A stretch of 64,000 nt of DNA from Cohnella sp. CFH 77786 (GTDB lineage Bacteria > Bacillota > Bacilli > Paenibacillales > Paenibacillaceae), in assembly GCF_019400745.1 (NCBI RefSeq), contig NZ_WJIB01000004.1, positions 310,001 to 374,000 of the forward strand, written 5' to 3'. The position numbers and the translations under genes are program-made. Shown here piece by piece: positions 8,733 through 16,765 of this stretch. Position 1 is the stretch's first letter. Each line of letters starts with the position of its first letter. A model generated the notes under the pieces. That model did no database searches. It was not told the origin of the DNA and worked only from the letters and a program-made list of their open reading frames with translations.

Positions 8733-9026
8733 TCAAGTGAAACTGCGAATCGAAAATTTCCATAGGAATATGCCCGAGGGCCCGAATAACCGAATCTCAT
8801 CAAGTACCGCATCCCGTATTGCAAAAGTTGTATCCAGATAATATTGCTCGTCGTCTCTAAAACTGAAACCTTTAAACGTTAAATATTTCGTAAAACGAGG
8901 TTCGTGTCTTCCGGGCATAAAAACAGGGCTTTGGATGCAGCCCACTGCAATTGATCCAAGCAATATCCCTCCGCCATAACGTTTTCCTAATCTTACTGGG
9001 AGGCATTGAATCGTTTCTGCATTCAT
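8733..9026 (-). CDS. Orphan hypothetical protein (uncertain)
   Basis: A 97-codon open frame with no recognisable family. GAGG touches the ATG directly, so the ribosome site is poor. It contains a plausible beta-rich middle (RFTKYLTFKGFSFRDDEQYYLD) but no signal peptide or TM helix. It lies alone in an otherwise gene-free stretch of about 600 bp (8534-9135). It could be a real small gene, a decayed end of a larger gene, or chance. Confidence 0.25.
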   Translation of the reverse strand: MNAETIQCLPVRLGKRYGGGILLGSIAVGCIQSPVFMPGRHEPRFTKYLTFKGFSFRDDEQYYLDTTFAIRDAVLDEIRLFGPSGIFLWKFSIRSFT

Positions 9027-9135
9027 CCTCGTCTATTTTGTCTTAACTTTGCATAATTTGCTCGAATGGACAACCGATCATGTTCATATAATCTCTCAGT
9101 CGGTCTTAGCCGGCGGGGGAGGTGCAAAGGAAACC

Positions 9136-10044
9136 ATGAATCCGCCTTATCCTGTCTACCCTTATATAGGCACGGTACGACGTGTGGTTACGACACCGGT
9201 CACCTTTCCGCCGCAGCATCAGGACCGGCAACCCGGTCTGGAGCGGCTCATGTTTCCAAGGCCTATTTTCGATTATGCGGGCTATGTCGGGAGCGGCAAA
9301 TTGAAAGGAAAGTCGGCGATCATCACAGGCGGAGACAGCGGAATCGGCCGGGCGGTCGCCGTTGCTTTCGCGAAGGAAGGCGCCCATTTGACCATCGTCT
9401 ACCTGGATGAACACGAAGATGCGCAAGAAACGAAACAGTACGTGGAGGCACTTGGCGCCCGATGCCTTCTCTTATCCGTCGACTTGCGGCTTCCCGCTGC
9501 TTCTTATCAAGCCGTCAAGCTGACTGCCGACACGTACGGGCGCCTGGACATCGTCGTTAACAATGCCGCCGTACAGCCTTATACGAGAAGCATCCTCGAC
9601 ATTTCGGACGAACAGCTGGAGAATACGTTCCGCACCAACGTTTTCCCGCTGTTCTACATGACCAAGGCCGCGCTGCCTTATTTGCGACCGGGAAGTTCCA
9701 TCATTAGCACCGCGTCCAGAGTGGCTTATGAAGGGGATAAAAATGTGATCGACTATTCGGTTACCAAGGGAGCGATCGTTTCCTTCACCCGAAGCATGTC
9801 GCTTTCGCTGGCGGACCGGAACATTCGGGTAAACGCGGTGGCGCCCGGACCGGCATGGACTCCGCTTACGGTAAGCACCTATCCGGCCGAACATCAATTG
9901 ACCTTCGGGACCGACATCCCTATGGGGCGGGCAGCCCAACCCTTCGAGCTGGCTCCCGCGTACGTATACCTGGCGTCTTATGATTCGGCCTACGTGACCG
10001 GTCAAATCCTGCATGTCAACGGGAACAAGATCCGCTACTCGTAG
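9136..10044 (+). CDS. SDR-family oxidoreductase (YhxC/YhdF-like)
   Basis: Short-chain dehydrogenase of 302 residues. The Rossmann motif is TGGDSGIGRAVA, with NNAA further on (VVNNAAVQPYT), Ser in IISTASRVAYEG and the catalytic YxxxK as YSVTKGA. About 45 N-terminal residues precede the fold (YPYIGTVRRVVTTP..PGLERLMFPRP), as in the extended YhxC/YhdF general-stress type. The ATG at 9136, after AAAGG and GGAGG, is preferred over the longer frame from 9049. The substrate is unknown. Confidence 0.88.
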   Translation: MNPPYPVYPYIGTVRRVVTTPVTFPPQHQDRQPGLERLMFPRPIFDYAGYVGSGKLKGKSAIITGGDSGIGRAVAVAFAKEGAHLTIVYLDEHEDAQETKQYVEALGARCLLLSVDLRLPAASYQAVKLTADTYGRLDIVVNNAAVQPYTRSILDISDEQLENTFRTNVFPLFYMTKAALPYLRPGSSIISTASRVAYEGDKNVIDYSVTKGAIVSFTRSMSLSLADRNIRVNAVAPGPAWTPLTVSTYPAEHQLTFGTDIPMGRAAQPFELAPAYVYLASYDSAYVTGQILHVNGNKIRYS

Positions 10045-10132
10045 CCTCAGAGGAAATAAGTTTGCATCCGCCCGGATGGGAAAGTCATGTATTTCGGCAC
10101 GGGCGAATATACGTATCAACCTTGAAGATACT

Positions 10133-10180
10133 TTAGAAACGAAAAGGATGCTGCAGGCGCAGCATCCTTTTCGTTTCTAA
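10133..10180. terminator. Perfect 22-bp hairpin, bidirectional terminator
   Basis: Arms of 22 bp are perfectly complementary around AGGC. A-rich 5' and T-rich 3' flanks within the stem (GAAACGAAAAGG / CCTTTTCGTTTC) serve both the SDR gene and the convergent GH43 gene. Confidence 0.8.
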
Positions 10181-10262
10181 TCATCCCCTGAGCAATGTCG
10201 CCTACTCGTTGTACGCAGCTCAGCTCACTTCCCCTTCGCTATCCGCTTTCGCCTTCTCCGCT

Positions 10263-11318
10263 CTATTTCTCCCTCGCATCCGCCACGGGGACCCCGAAAT
10301 TCGGCGTACCATCCTTGTTCCAGGTGAAAACTTGGGCGCGCGTATGCCGGTTCGGATCGTACAACGGATCGCCGACGATCTTGCGGTAGTTGCGGGCATG
10401 ATACACGATCACATCCCTCTTCCCGTCCTCGGTAACCGTAAAGCTGTTGTGCCCCGGCCCATATTGACCCGTTGCGGGGTTGCTTTTGAATAAGGGCGTT
10501 GCGGATTTGCGCCAGGAGGCGGGATTCAGCAACTCGCTTGACGCATCGGCCGTCAGCATGCCCACCGCATAATGTTCGTCCGTCGCGCTGGCGGAATACG
10601 TCAGGAAGATCTTGCCGTGCCTCTTCAGGACAGCTGGCCCTTCATTCACCCAAAATCCGATGATTTCCCACGGAAACTCCGGCTTCGATAGCATCGATTG
10701 CTTCCCCTTGATCGTCCAGGGATTGTCCATCTCGGCGATGTACAAGTTGGAATTCCCGTAGATATTCGGATCTTTCTGCGCCCACACCAAGTACCGCTTG
10801 CCCCGATGCTCGAACGTCGTCGCGTCGATCGAGAATGACTCCCAATTCGTCCTGATCTGCCCCTTCCAGGCCCACGTTCCCTCAAGCGGGTTCGCCGAAT
10901 CGTTCTCCAGCACGTAGATACGGTGATCGAAAGGAGCGTCCGTTCGCGCGGCGGCGAAGTATATGTACCATTTTCCGTCGATATAATGAATTTCCGGCGC
11001 CCATACATGCTTGCTGAGCGGACCGCTCTCCCGCTTCCTCCAAACTACAATGGGCTGCGCCTCCCCAAGCCCCTGAATCGTCCTGGAACGCCGGAGCTCG
11101 ATCCGGTCGTACTCGGGAACGGAACCGCTGAAGTAATAATAGCCGTCGGAATGCTTATACACCCACGGATCGGCTCGCTGCCGGATGATCGGATTTCGAT
11201 ATTCCCCGGCGATTCCCGGCTTCACTACGCTGAAGGCACGATTCCGATCCATGCCGAATGCCGTGATCGCGAATGCGGCGACCAGCGAACAGATCAGCAA
11301 TCTACGCAACTGAATCAT
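10263..11318 (-). CDS. Secreted glycoside hydrolase family 43
   Basis: A 351-residue protein with an N-terminal signal/anchor (LLICSLVAAFAITAFG) and a five-bladed beta-propeller GH43 domain. The catalytic base is the Asp of RADPWV (about residue 48), the pKa modulator is in the DATTFEH region, and the general acid is the Glu of NEGPAVLKR (about 223). WAPEIHYIDGKWYIYFAA is the characteristic propeller strand. GH43 enzymes cut arabinan, xylan or their side chains; together with the ara operon further right an arabinoside role is plausible but unproven. It converges on the SDR gene. Confidence 0.88.
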   Translation of the reverse strand: MIQLRRLLICSLVAAFAITAFGMDRNRAFSVVKPGIAGEYRNPIIRQRADPWVYKHSDGYYYFSGSVPEYDRIELRRSRTIQGLGEAQPIVVWRKRESGPLSKHVWAPEIHYIDGKWYIYFAAARTDAPFDHRIYVLENDSANPLEGTWAWKGQIRTNWESFSIDATTFEHRGKRYLVWAQKDPNIYGNSNLYIAEMDNPWTIKGKQSMLSKPEFPWEIIGFWVNEGPAVLKRHGKIFLTYSASATDEHYAVGMLTADASSELLNPASWRKSATPLFKSNPATGQYGPGHNSFTVTEDGKRDVIVYHARNYRKIVGDPLYDPNRHTRAQVFTWNKDGTPNFGVPVADAREK

Positions 11319-11401
11319 CGCGCAAGCCTCTCTTCGTTTTTCCTAAGCTTGCCACTGCCGCGCCGTGTCTATTCCCACCAACCTTAACGGGTTACGGAAG
11401 A

Positions 11402-12016
11402 TCAACCGTTTACCTGCTCCTTCTCGCGCAGACACATGCTTGTCAAGTACGCCGACAGGCTCTCGATATTCATCCGGACATGCCGATTGTCGCCCTCCAG
11501 CTTGCTGAGCATGATGCCGCCCTCCATGACGGAGAACGTGAAGGTCGCCAATGCGTCAATATCCAGGTCCTCCCTGAATTCCCCGGTTTGCACGCCTTCC
11601 ACAATGATCCTCTTCATCGCTTCCAGAGTGTTGTCCATCCCCTGACGGGCTCTTGCGCGCAGAACCGGATGGCCATCGTCGCTCTCGGTCGCCAAATTAA
11701 GCAGCGGGCACCCGCCCACAAAAGGAGGAGCTTCGACCACGTTCTCATACACCCGCAGGTGGACAAGCAGCTTGCCCATCGCAGTCGTTTCGCGCTCGAG
11801 CGCCTCTTCGATTTTGCGGCCCACGACGCTTCCCGCATATTGATAAGCCTCAAGGGCAATCTCGTCCTTGCTGGCAAAGTAGCGGTAAATTCCGCCTTTC
11901 TTGATGCCCGTTGCCTCCGTGATGTCCGACAAGGAAGACCCTGCATAGCCTCTCTGGTTAAACAGCTCGGCAGACTTTGCGATAATGCGTTTGCGCGTGT
12001 TTTCTCCCTTGGGCAT
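11402..12016 (-). CDS. TetR-family repressor (YxaF/LmrA-like)
   Basis: Regulator of 204 residues with a clear TetR DNA-binding domain: IIAKSAELFNQRGYAGSSL, then ITEATGIKKGGIYRYFASK. The C-terminal part has GGCPLLNLATESDDGHP, typical of the TetR_C branch that regulates drug exporters and quinone reductases. I place the start at ATG 12016, seven nt after AGGAGG; the ATG at 12022 is too close to it. Its natural target is probably the MFS transporter of which only a fragment survives next door, divergently oriented. Confidence 0.88.
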   Translation of the reverse strand: MPKGENTRKRIIAKSAELFNQRGYAGSSLSDITEATGIKKGGIYRYFASKDEIALEAYQYAGSVVGRKIEEALERETTAMGKLLVHLRVYENVVEAPPFVGGCPLLNLATESDDGHPVLRARARQGMDNTLEAMKRIIVEGVQTGEFREDLDIDALATFTFSVMEGGIMLSKLEGDNRHVRMNIESLSAYLTSMCLREKEQVNG

Positions 12017-12105
12017 GTCCATTCCTCCTTGCTCACCTCGAATGATTTTCATTATAGCAAATGAAAATTCGCTTTTCATAAAGAGTTTCCCGTGCTATAT
12101 TAAAA

Positions 12106-12121
12106 AATACCGATCAGTATC
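12106..12121. promoter_or_regulatory. Probable TetR operator in divergent promoter region
   Basis: ATACCGATCAGTAT (12107-12120) is a near-palindrome flanked by A- and T-runs, between the TetR gene and the MFS remnant. Two inner positions break the symmetry. Confidence 0.45.
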
Positions 12122-12161
12122 TTTTTTTAGAATTCATTGGTTTTTACGGGAGGACCGGACA

Positions 12162-12404
12162 ATGGGGAAGACATGGTTCAATGAACCGAAGCATGCGTGG
12201 ATGGGACTGGGCTCTCTCTGGCTGCTGCTGTGACATCAAGCAGGCGGGATTCTCGGCTCGTTAATCGGAGGCATTTCCTTCGACCACTTCCGCAATTATC
12301 AAGTGTTGATCAGCGTTGATGTCTTCATGTGCACGCTTGTAACAATCGGATATTTCTTCTTGTATGCAGCCCATAAACGCGGTTTACGACTCGGTCTAGC
12401 GTAA
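12162..12404 (+). pseudogene. MFS transporter remnant (internal deletion plus stop)
   Basis: Starts with an intact ribosome site (GGGAGG) and ATG encoding MGKTWFNEPKHAWMG, then a TGA at 12231-12233. In the same frame the reading continues with HQAGGILGSLIGGISFDHFR and a hydrophobic helix ending FFLYAAHKRGLRLGLA and TAA. The second part looks like TM helices 11-12 of a drug-type MFS exporter. The roughly 350 residues that should lie between are missing. The TetR repressor of this exporter appears intact. Confidence 0.65.
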
Positions 12405-12437
12405 CAGTGAATAGTGAGAAGAAAGGGAGGATGGCTC

Positions 12438-13085
12438 ATGCCATTGAATGAGAGGTTGAATGAAACGAAGAAACAATTCGTGAGTAACACGCCCGCGGAC
12501 GTTCACGGCGCCATGTTCCGGATGATCCGCGAACAGCAAGAGTCCGGAATGGCGTACGGCCTGGAGGTCGGACATCAGGCGAAAGACTTTACCCTGAACG
12601 ACGCCGCAGGCGTTCCCGTGAACCTGTTCGAACAGCTGCGAAGCGGTCCGGTCGTATTAACGTTCTATCGCGGCGGTTGGTGTCCCTTCTGCAATTTGCA
12701 GCTGCGGGCATACCAGAACATCCTGCCGGAGATCGAGGCGCTGGGCGGGCAATTGATCGCCGTCAGCCCGCAAAGCCCGGACCATGCGCTTAACCAGCAG
12801 GAAAAGGAGGGCCTTCGTTTCCACGTCCTCAGTGACACGAACGGTCTGGCAGCCGCCTCCTATCAGGTGTTCTTCGAGGTTCCGCCTTATATACAGGAGA
12901 TCATGACGAACCGATTCAAGCTCAACCTGACCGAATACAACGCCGCCGACCGCTGGATCCTTCCGATTCCTTCGACCTTCCTTATCGACAAATCCGGCAT
13001 CATCCGTTCCGCGTATGTGAACCCGGACTTCATGCAGAGGTTGGAGCCTCAGGAGATTCTGGCTGCGTTAAGGACGATCCCTTAA
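12438..13085 (+). CDS. Peroxiredoxin-like AhpC/TSA family protein
   Basis: A 215-residue thioredoxin-fold protein with about 50 N-terminal helical residues and then the AhpC/TSA domain. The active site reads VLTFYRGGWCPFCNLQL, a CxxC instead of the usual single peroxidatic Cys, as in the peroxiredoxin-like subfamily. LPIPSTFLIDKSGIIR is the conserved C-terminal strand. The start at 12438 follows GGGAGG by 7 nt. It likely reduces hydroperoxides or serves as a thiol oxidoreductase. Its stop overlaps that of the convergent LOG gene (shared TTAA). Confidence 0.85.
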   Translation: MPLNERLNETKKQFVSNTPADVHGAMFRMIREQQESGMAYGLEVGHQAKDFTLNDAAGVPVNLFEQLRSGPVVLTFYRGGWCPFCNLQLRAYQNILPEIEALGGQLIAVSPQSPDHALNQQEKEGLRFHVLSDTNGLAAASYQVFFEVPPYIQEIMTNRFKLNLTEYNAADRWILPIPSTFLIDKSGIIRSAYVNPDFMQRLEPQEILAALRTIP

Positions 13086-13660
13086 TTCAGTTCGCTCCAC
13101 TTGTTGGCCTGTTCCGGGGGCGTATAAGAGATCATTTTATGGAGCAGGGATTCCGGTTCCTCATCGAATAGGAGCAGACCCAGGTTGGTTTCCCGCATAA
13201 ATCCGGCATTGACCGCTTGCATGAGCATCTCCGCGATCGGCTGATAGAAGCCCAGGACATTGAGAACTCCGACCGGCTTCTTGTAGATGCCCAGCTGCGA
13301 CCAGCTGGCGACCTCGAACAATTCTTCGAAGGTTCCGAGTCCGCCCGGCAAAGCAATATAAGCATCGGCGAATTCGGACATTAACGCTTTACGCTCATGC
13401 ATATTGCCTACCTCATGCAATTCGGTCAGGCCGGAATGTGCCATTTCGCCCTTAAATAGATTTCTCGGCATCACGCCGATTACCTTGCCTCCGGCAGCCA
13501 ACGCAGCATCCGCCACGCGCCCCATGAGTCCGATTTTGGACCCGCCGTAAACCAATTCATAGCCTTTTGAAGCGATCAATTGTCCTAATTGGATCGCTTT
13601 TTGTTCGTATTCAGGACTTGTTCCAACATTGGAGCCTGCAAATACGCATATTCTTTTCAT
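13082..13660 (-). CDS. LOG-family protein (cytokinin-riboside monophosphate hydrolase-like)
   Basis: Protein of 192 residues beginning MKRICVFAGSNVGTSPEYE. The diagnostic LOG motif PGGLGTFEELFE (about 107-118) and the MPRNLF region are present. Family members release free base from nucleoside 5'-monophosphates (TIGR00730, formerly misnamed lysine decarboxylase). It is a single gene, convergent with the peroxiredoxin gene with a 3-bp overlap. Confidence 0.9.
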   Translation of the reverse strand: MKRICVFAGSNVGTSPEYEQKAIQLGQLIASKGYELVYGGSKIGLMGRVADAALAAGGKVIGVMPRNLFKGEMAHSGLTELHEVGNMHERKALMSEFADAYIALPGGLGTFEELFEVASWSQLGIYKKPVGVLNVLGFYQPIAEMLMQAVNAGFMRETNLGLLLFDEEPESLLHKMISYTPPEQANKWSELN

Positions 13661-13767
13661 TAGGTTCCCTCGCTGTCTCTATCATCTATTGATATGAGAA
13701 AATCTATCCGCTTCCCCATTGCGTGTAAGGATAACCGGCTCATCGATTTCCCGTTCTTGCGTTATGT

Positions 13768-15216
13768 TCATACGTCCAATCCCTTTGCTTCTTTAGGGCT
13801 GTAGCCGAGCGAAGGCAGCCGCCCCCGAACCCAAACATAGACTTGATAGAAGCCGAAACTCTGTAAAAGGATAACTGCGGGAATCAAATCCAGCCGGTAC
13901 CGCGTTTGAATCTCGATGAGCAGATGCGCGGCTGCATAGAGCAGCAGCACAAGCAGATATAGATGATTATCACTGTACCTTCCGGATCTCCATAACCCAA
14001 TCATACTAACGAACCCGAAAGCGCACATCAGGATGTACAACGGTCCTTCTCCATTCGTCAACTCTCGTTCCCAATCCCCCCTATTCAAGCCCTGCAAGCT
14101 CCAATAGGGAGACGAATCCGTGGACCCCCACATGGAAACGAGCTTCCTGCCCATCAGTGCCGCTAGCTCGGACTTGTTTTCCAGACGCTCCATGATCATG
14201 ATCCGTTCCGCACGATGACGCTCCTCTCCGAATGGATATCGGTTCGCGTATCGTGCGTCCTGCATATTCCAGCTGCCGTTCGTTTCCGCGTTCAAACCGA
14301 CCATAAGCTTCCAATACTTATCCCCTCCGGATAAAGCCTGATGGGTAACGCCGGCCGAAACCAGGGAAGCGCTGGCGAGAAACTGCAGCAGATAAAAAGC
14401 CGCGATCACCCCGCCCAGTTTCGCCGCCCCGATCATCGCCTGCCTCTTGGAGAATGAACGCCATAGCCGCCATAGTACAGGTATGAAAAACAGGAAGATC
14501 GCCGCGAGGTAGACAGCACCGATCGGACGCATGAGATTCCCGAACCCGAGCGCGAGTCCGGCAAGCAGCCAGTGGATTTTCGAATCGGTACTTCTAAGCA
14601 GCAGAAGACAGCCGAGCAGAAACAAGAAAGTAGAGATGTACTGATTCGTCAATACCGAACACATCATAATGTTAGGAAGGTAGAAGAGATAGAATAGCGC
14701 GGCAATCCTTCCGGCATTCTCATTGAACGTTCTTGAAGCGGAATAGTAGAGAACGACTGCCGTTCCGCTGCTGAATAGGACGTTCAGGAGTTTCAGATAG
14801 AACAGGTGATGTCCAAACAGTTTCATCACAGAGGCTTCGTACATGGTAAAGCCGAGTTGGTAAGGGAAGCTTGTGAAATAAGCGGAATCGCCAAAAGAAA
14901 AATCTCCGGAAACGGCTTGAAGCGCCGCGTTGTGCATGAACAGGAAGTCGGATTGCGGAGGCGCCGGATTCCATAGAATCCAGGCCATTCGGACAGCGAA
15001 GCCCAAGGATAGGAAAACAGCCAGAAACATCTTCCGGTTCATACGCGTGCTTGCCCAGTGGATGATGATCATGGCGAGGAGGAAGGCTGCAGCTAGCGCG
15101 GCCAGCAGCTTCCATGCCGATCCGTAATGGATCAGGTAAAGCGTGAAGGAGGAGATGAACGCGATCAGAAAAAAAAGGCCGCCCGCAACGGAGAGAATTC
15201 GAGTGGGAATATTCAT
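13768..15216 (-). CDS. GT39-like membrane glycosyltransferase
   Basis: An integral membrane protein of 482 residues with around 11-12 TM helices. The first extracytoplasmic loop contains WNPAPPQSDFLFMHNAAL, an acidic loop as in the PMT/ArnT (GT39/GT83) superfamily, and YFTSFPYQLGFTMYEAS follows. Such enzymes transfer a sugar from a polyprenyl-phosphate donor to wall or envelope acceptors outside the membrane. The start at 15216 has TTAGGAG 7 nt upstream; the frame extends upstream to 15234 without a site. The acceptor is unknown. Confidence 0.75.
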   Translation of the reverse strand: MNIPTRILSVAGGLFFLIAFISSFTLYLIHYGSAWKLLAALAAAFLLAMIIIHWASTRMNRKMFLAVFLSLGFAVRMAWILWNPAPPQSDFLFMHNAALQAVSGDFSFGDSAYFTSFPYQLGFTMYEASVMKLFGHHLFYLKLLNVLFSSGTAVVLYYSASRTFNENAGRIAALFYLFYLPNIMMCSVLTNQYISTFLFLLGCLLLLRSTDSKIHWLLAGLALGFGNLMRPIGAVYLAAIFLFFIPVLWRLWRSFSKRQAMIGAAKLGGVIAAFYLLQFLASASLVSAGVTHQALSGGDKYWKLMVGLNAETNGSWNMQDARYANRYPFGEERHRAERIMIMERLENKSELAALMGRKLVSMWGSTDSSPYWSLQGLNRGDWERELTNGEGPLYILMCAFGFVSMIGLWRSGRYSDNHLYLLVLLLYAAAHLLIEIQTRYRLDLIPAVILLQSFGFYQVYVWVRGRLPSLGYSPKEAKGLDV

Positions 15217-15315
15217 AGATGCTCCTAATTTCATCTTGATTTAAGTCAATGAACTGCCATCTGTACCCCAGGTACAATGTAAACAATACCATAACCTTTA
15301 GGGGGAGTTAAACAA

Positions 15316-16047
15316 ATGGATACGCGAAAAACCGCGCTCACGGCTGGCATATCGCTTCTCATCATGGCGCTTGCCGCATTTTTCTCATACGGTTTTGCCC
15401 ATGGAAACCTGGTGGTTCAGGGGGATGGCCACGCTACTTTCGATAACATCCGATCGTCCGGCGTGCTGTTCAAAGCCGAAATCTTGGGCTGGCTGATCAT
15501 CCTGATCTGCGACATCGTGGTCGCCTGGGCCTTGTACCTCTTCCTGAAACCCATTCATCCGAGTCTTTCATTGCTAGGCGCATGGCTTCGACTCATCTAT
15601 GCGGTTATATTGGCGATGGCTCTCCTCAACTTGATCATGGTTTCGCTGCTCTCGGACGGGAAAGCCTTTGTAGCGCCCGTATTTGCAATCAGTCAGATCC
15701 AAGCGCAGGCGATGCTGTTTCTTGAGACTTTCGAGTCCGCGTGGTCCATGGGTTTGATCTTCTTTGGCGGGCATCTGCTCATCGTAGGCTATTTGGCCAT
15801 CAAGTCCAATGGTATCCCGAAAGTTATCGGCATCTTGCTGCTCATGGCCGCGATCGGCTATATGGCCATTCATCTGTGCAAGACCTTGCTTCCGGAATAC
15901 AGCGGACTCATTCGGATACTTGAAGCCGTTTTTATGGCACCCATGATCGCCGGGGAATTGGGTTTTGGGCTGTGGTTGCTGTTCAGAGGAAAGAAAGTCT
16001 CTACCGAGGCGGGACATCCATCCCCTTATCGCGAATCCGCTTCTTGA
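15316..16047 (+). CDS. DUF4386-family integral membrane protein
   Basis: A 243-residue protein with six TM helices and the pattern of DUF4386: an N-terminal KTALTAGISLLIMALAAFFSYG helix, ILGWLIILICDIVVAWALYL, and AWLRLIYAVILAMALL. The function of the family is unknown. GGGGGAG lies about 10 nt before the ATG. Its 3' end overlaps the convergent Crp-type gene by 47 bp. Confidence 0.8.
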   Translation: MDTRKTALTAGISLLIMALAAFFSYGFAHGNLVVQGDGHATFDNIRSSGVLFKAEILGWLIILICDIVVAWALYLFLKPIHPSLSLLGAWLRLIYAVILAMALLNLIMVSLLSDGKAFVAPVFAISQIQAQAMLFLETFESAWSMGLIFFGGHLLIVGYLAIKSNGIPKVIGILLLMAAIGYMAIHLCKTLLPEYSGLIRILEAVFMAPMIAGELGFGLWLLFRGKKVSTEAGHPSPYRESAS

Positions 16048-16600
16048 TTCTGCTAAGCGACTCCGGAGTCATCCCGAGATAACTCGCCAATTGATGTTGG
16101 GGTACCCGGTCGATTAAATGAGGACGTTTCCTTAATAAGGCTTTGAAACGTTCTTCCGGTGCAGAAGCGATAAACGCGGCATATTCGTCTTGCACCTGAC
16201 CGAAGCTTTCCTCGATCATCTTGCGCGTCATGGATTCGAGCTGCGAGTATTTGTCATACATGTCCCGCTCGGTAAGGAGGTCGCCAACGACCAGCGCGGA
16301 GTCTTCCAGACAAGTAAAGGTGTACTCGGACGACTTGTCTTGTTTATGACGGTTGAACATCGGGATGGCTTGCTCTTCCGTGTAGAAGTTGGAAGTCACT
16401 TCTCTGCCCGTTTCATCGACCGCATGCTGTCTTACGCAGCCCTTCAATACGAAATAACACTTCAAGGGAACCTCTCCTTGCCGGAGGAGAACGGTTCCCT
16501 TCTTGTATTCTTCCACCACGATTTGTTCCGCGATGGCTTGTTGTTCCGCTTCGCTAAGGGATGTGAATTTCGTCATGTACTTGTACAAGATACTTTTCAT
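16001..16600 (-). CDS. Crp/Fnr-family transcriptional regulator
   Basis: Regulator of 199 residues with an N-terminal cyclic-nucleotide-binding fold (KGTVLLRQGEVPLKCYFVLKG) and a C-terminal helix-turn-helix (DRVPQHQLASYLGMTPESLS). It belongs to the compact branch common in Firmicutes and Bacteroidetes. No Arg/Ser pair for cAMP is obvious, so the ligand is unknown. ATG 16600 follows GGTGGAAGGAAA and is preferred to the extended frame from 16690. A self-complementary 35-bp segment inside the gene (16466-16500) recurs downstream of the PAP2 gene. Confidence 0.85.
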   Translation of the reverse strand: MKSILYKYMTKFTSLSEAEQQAIAEQIVVEEYKKGTVLLRQGEVPLKCYFVLKGCVRQHAVDETGREVTSNFYTEEQAIPMFNRHKQDKSSEYTFTCLEDSALVVGDLLTERDMYDKYSQLESMTRKMIEESFGQVQDEYAAFIASAPEERFKALLRKRPHLIDRVPQHQLASYLGMTPESLSRIKKRIRDKGMDVPPR

Positions 16601-16710
16601 TTTCCTTCCACCTCTTCGGTAAAGACGATGGTATGTTTGATTGACTATGAGCGGAATCAAAAAGAAATGATACAAGATTAACAATACCACGCTCTTTAAT
16701 TAATGGACCA

Positions 16711-16750
16711 CGGATAGAATTTACAGAGAGTGGAAAAACAATTCTATCCG
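16711..16750. repeat. Perfect 11-bp inverted repeat upstream of the PAP2 gene
   Basis: CGGATAGAATT (16711-16721) and AATTCTATCCG (16740-16750) are exact reverse complements 18 bp apart, ending just before the ribosome site of the PAP2 gene. It may be a regulator site or a 5'-leader hairpin that affects ribosome access. Confidence 0.6.
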
Positions 16751-16765
16751 AGTGGAGTTGAATCG

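Noticed and set aside
10054-10130. Short open stretches after the SDR gene
   Set aside because: No start with a ribosome site and no family; they precede the terminator and are probably untranslated.
16464-16501. Terminator inside the crp-type gene
   Set aside because: The hairpin is part of a conserved coding motif (GTVLLRQGEVP) and has no U-tract in the direction of transcription.
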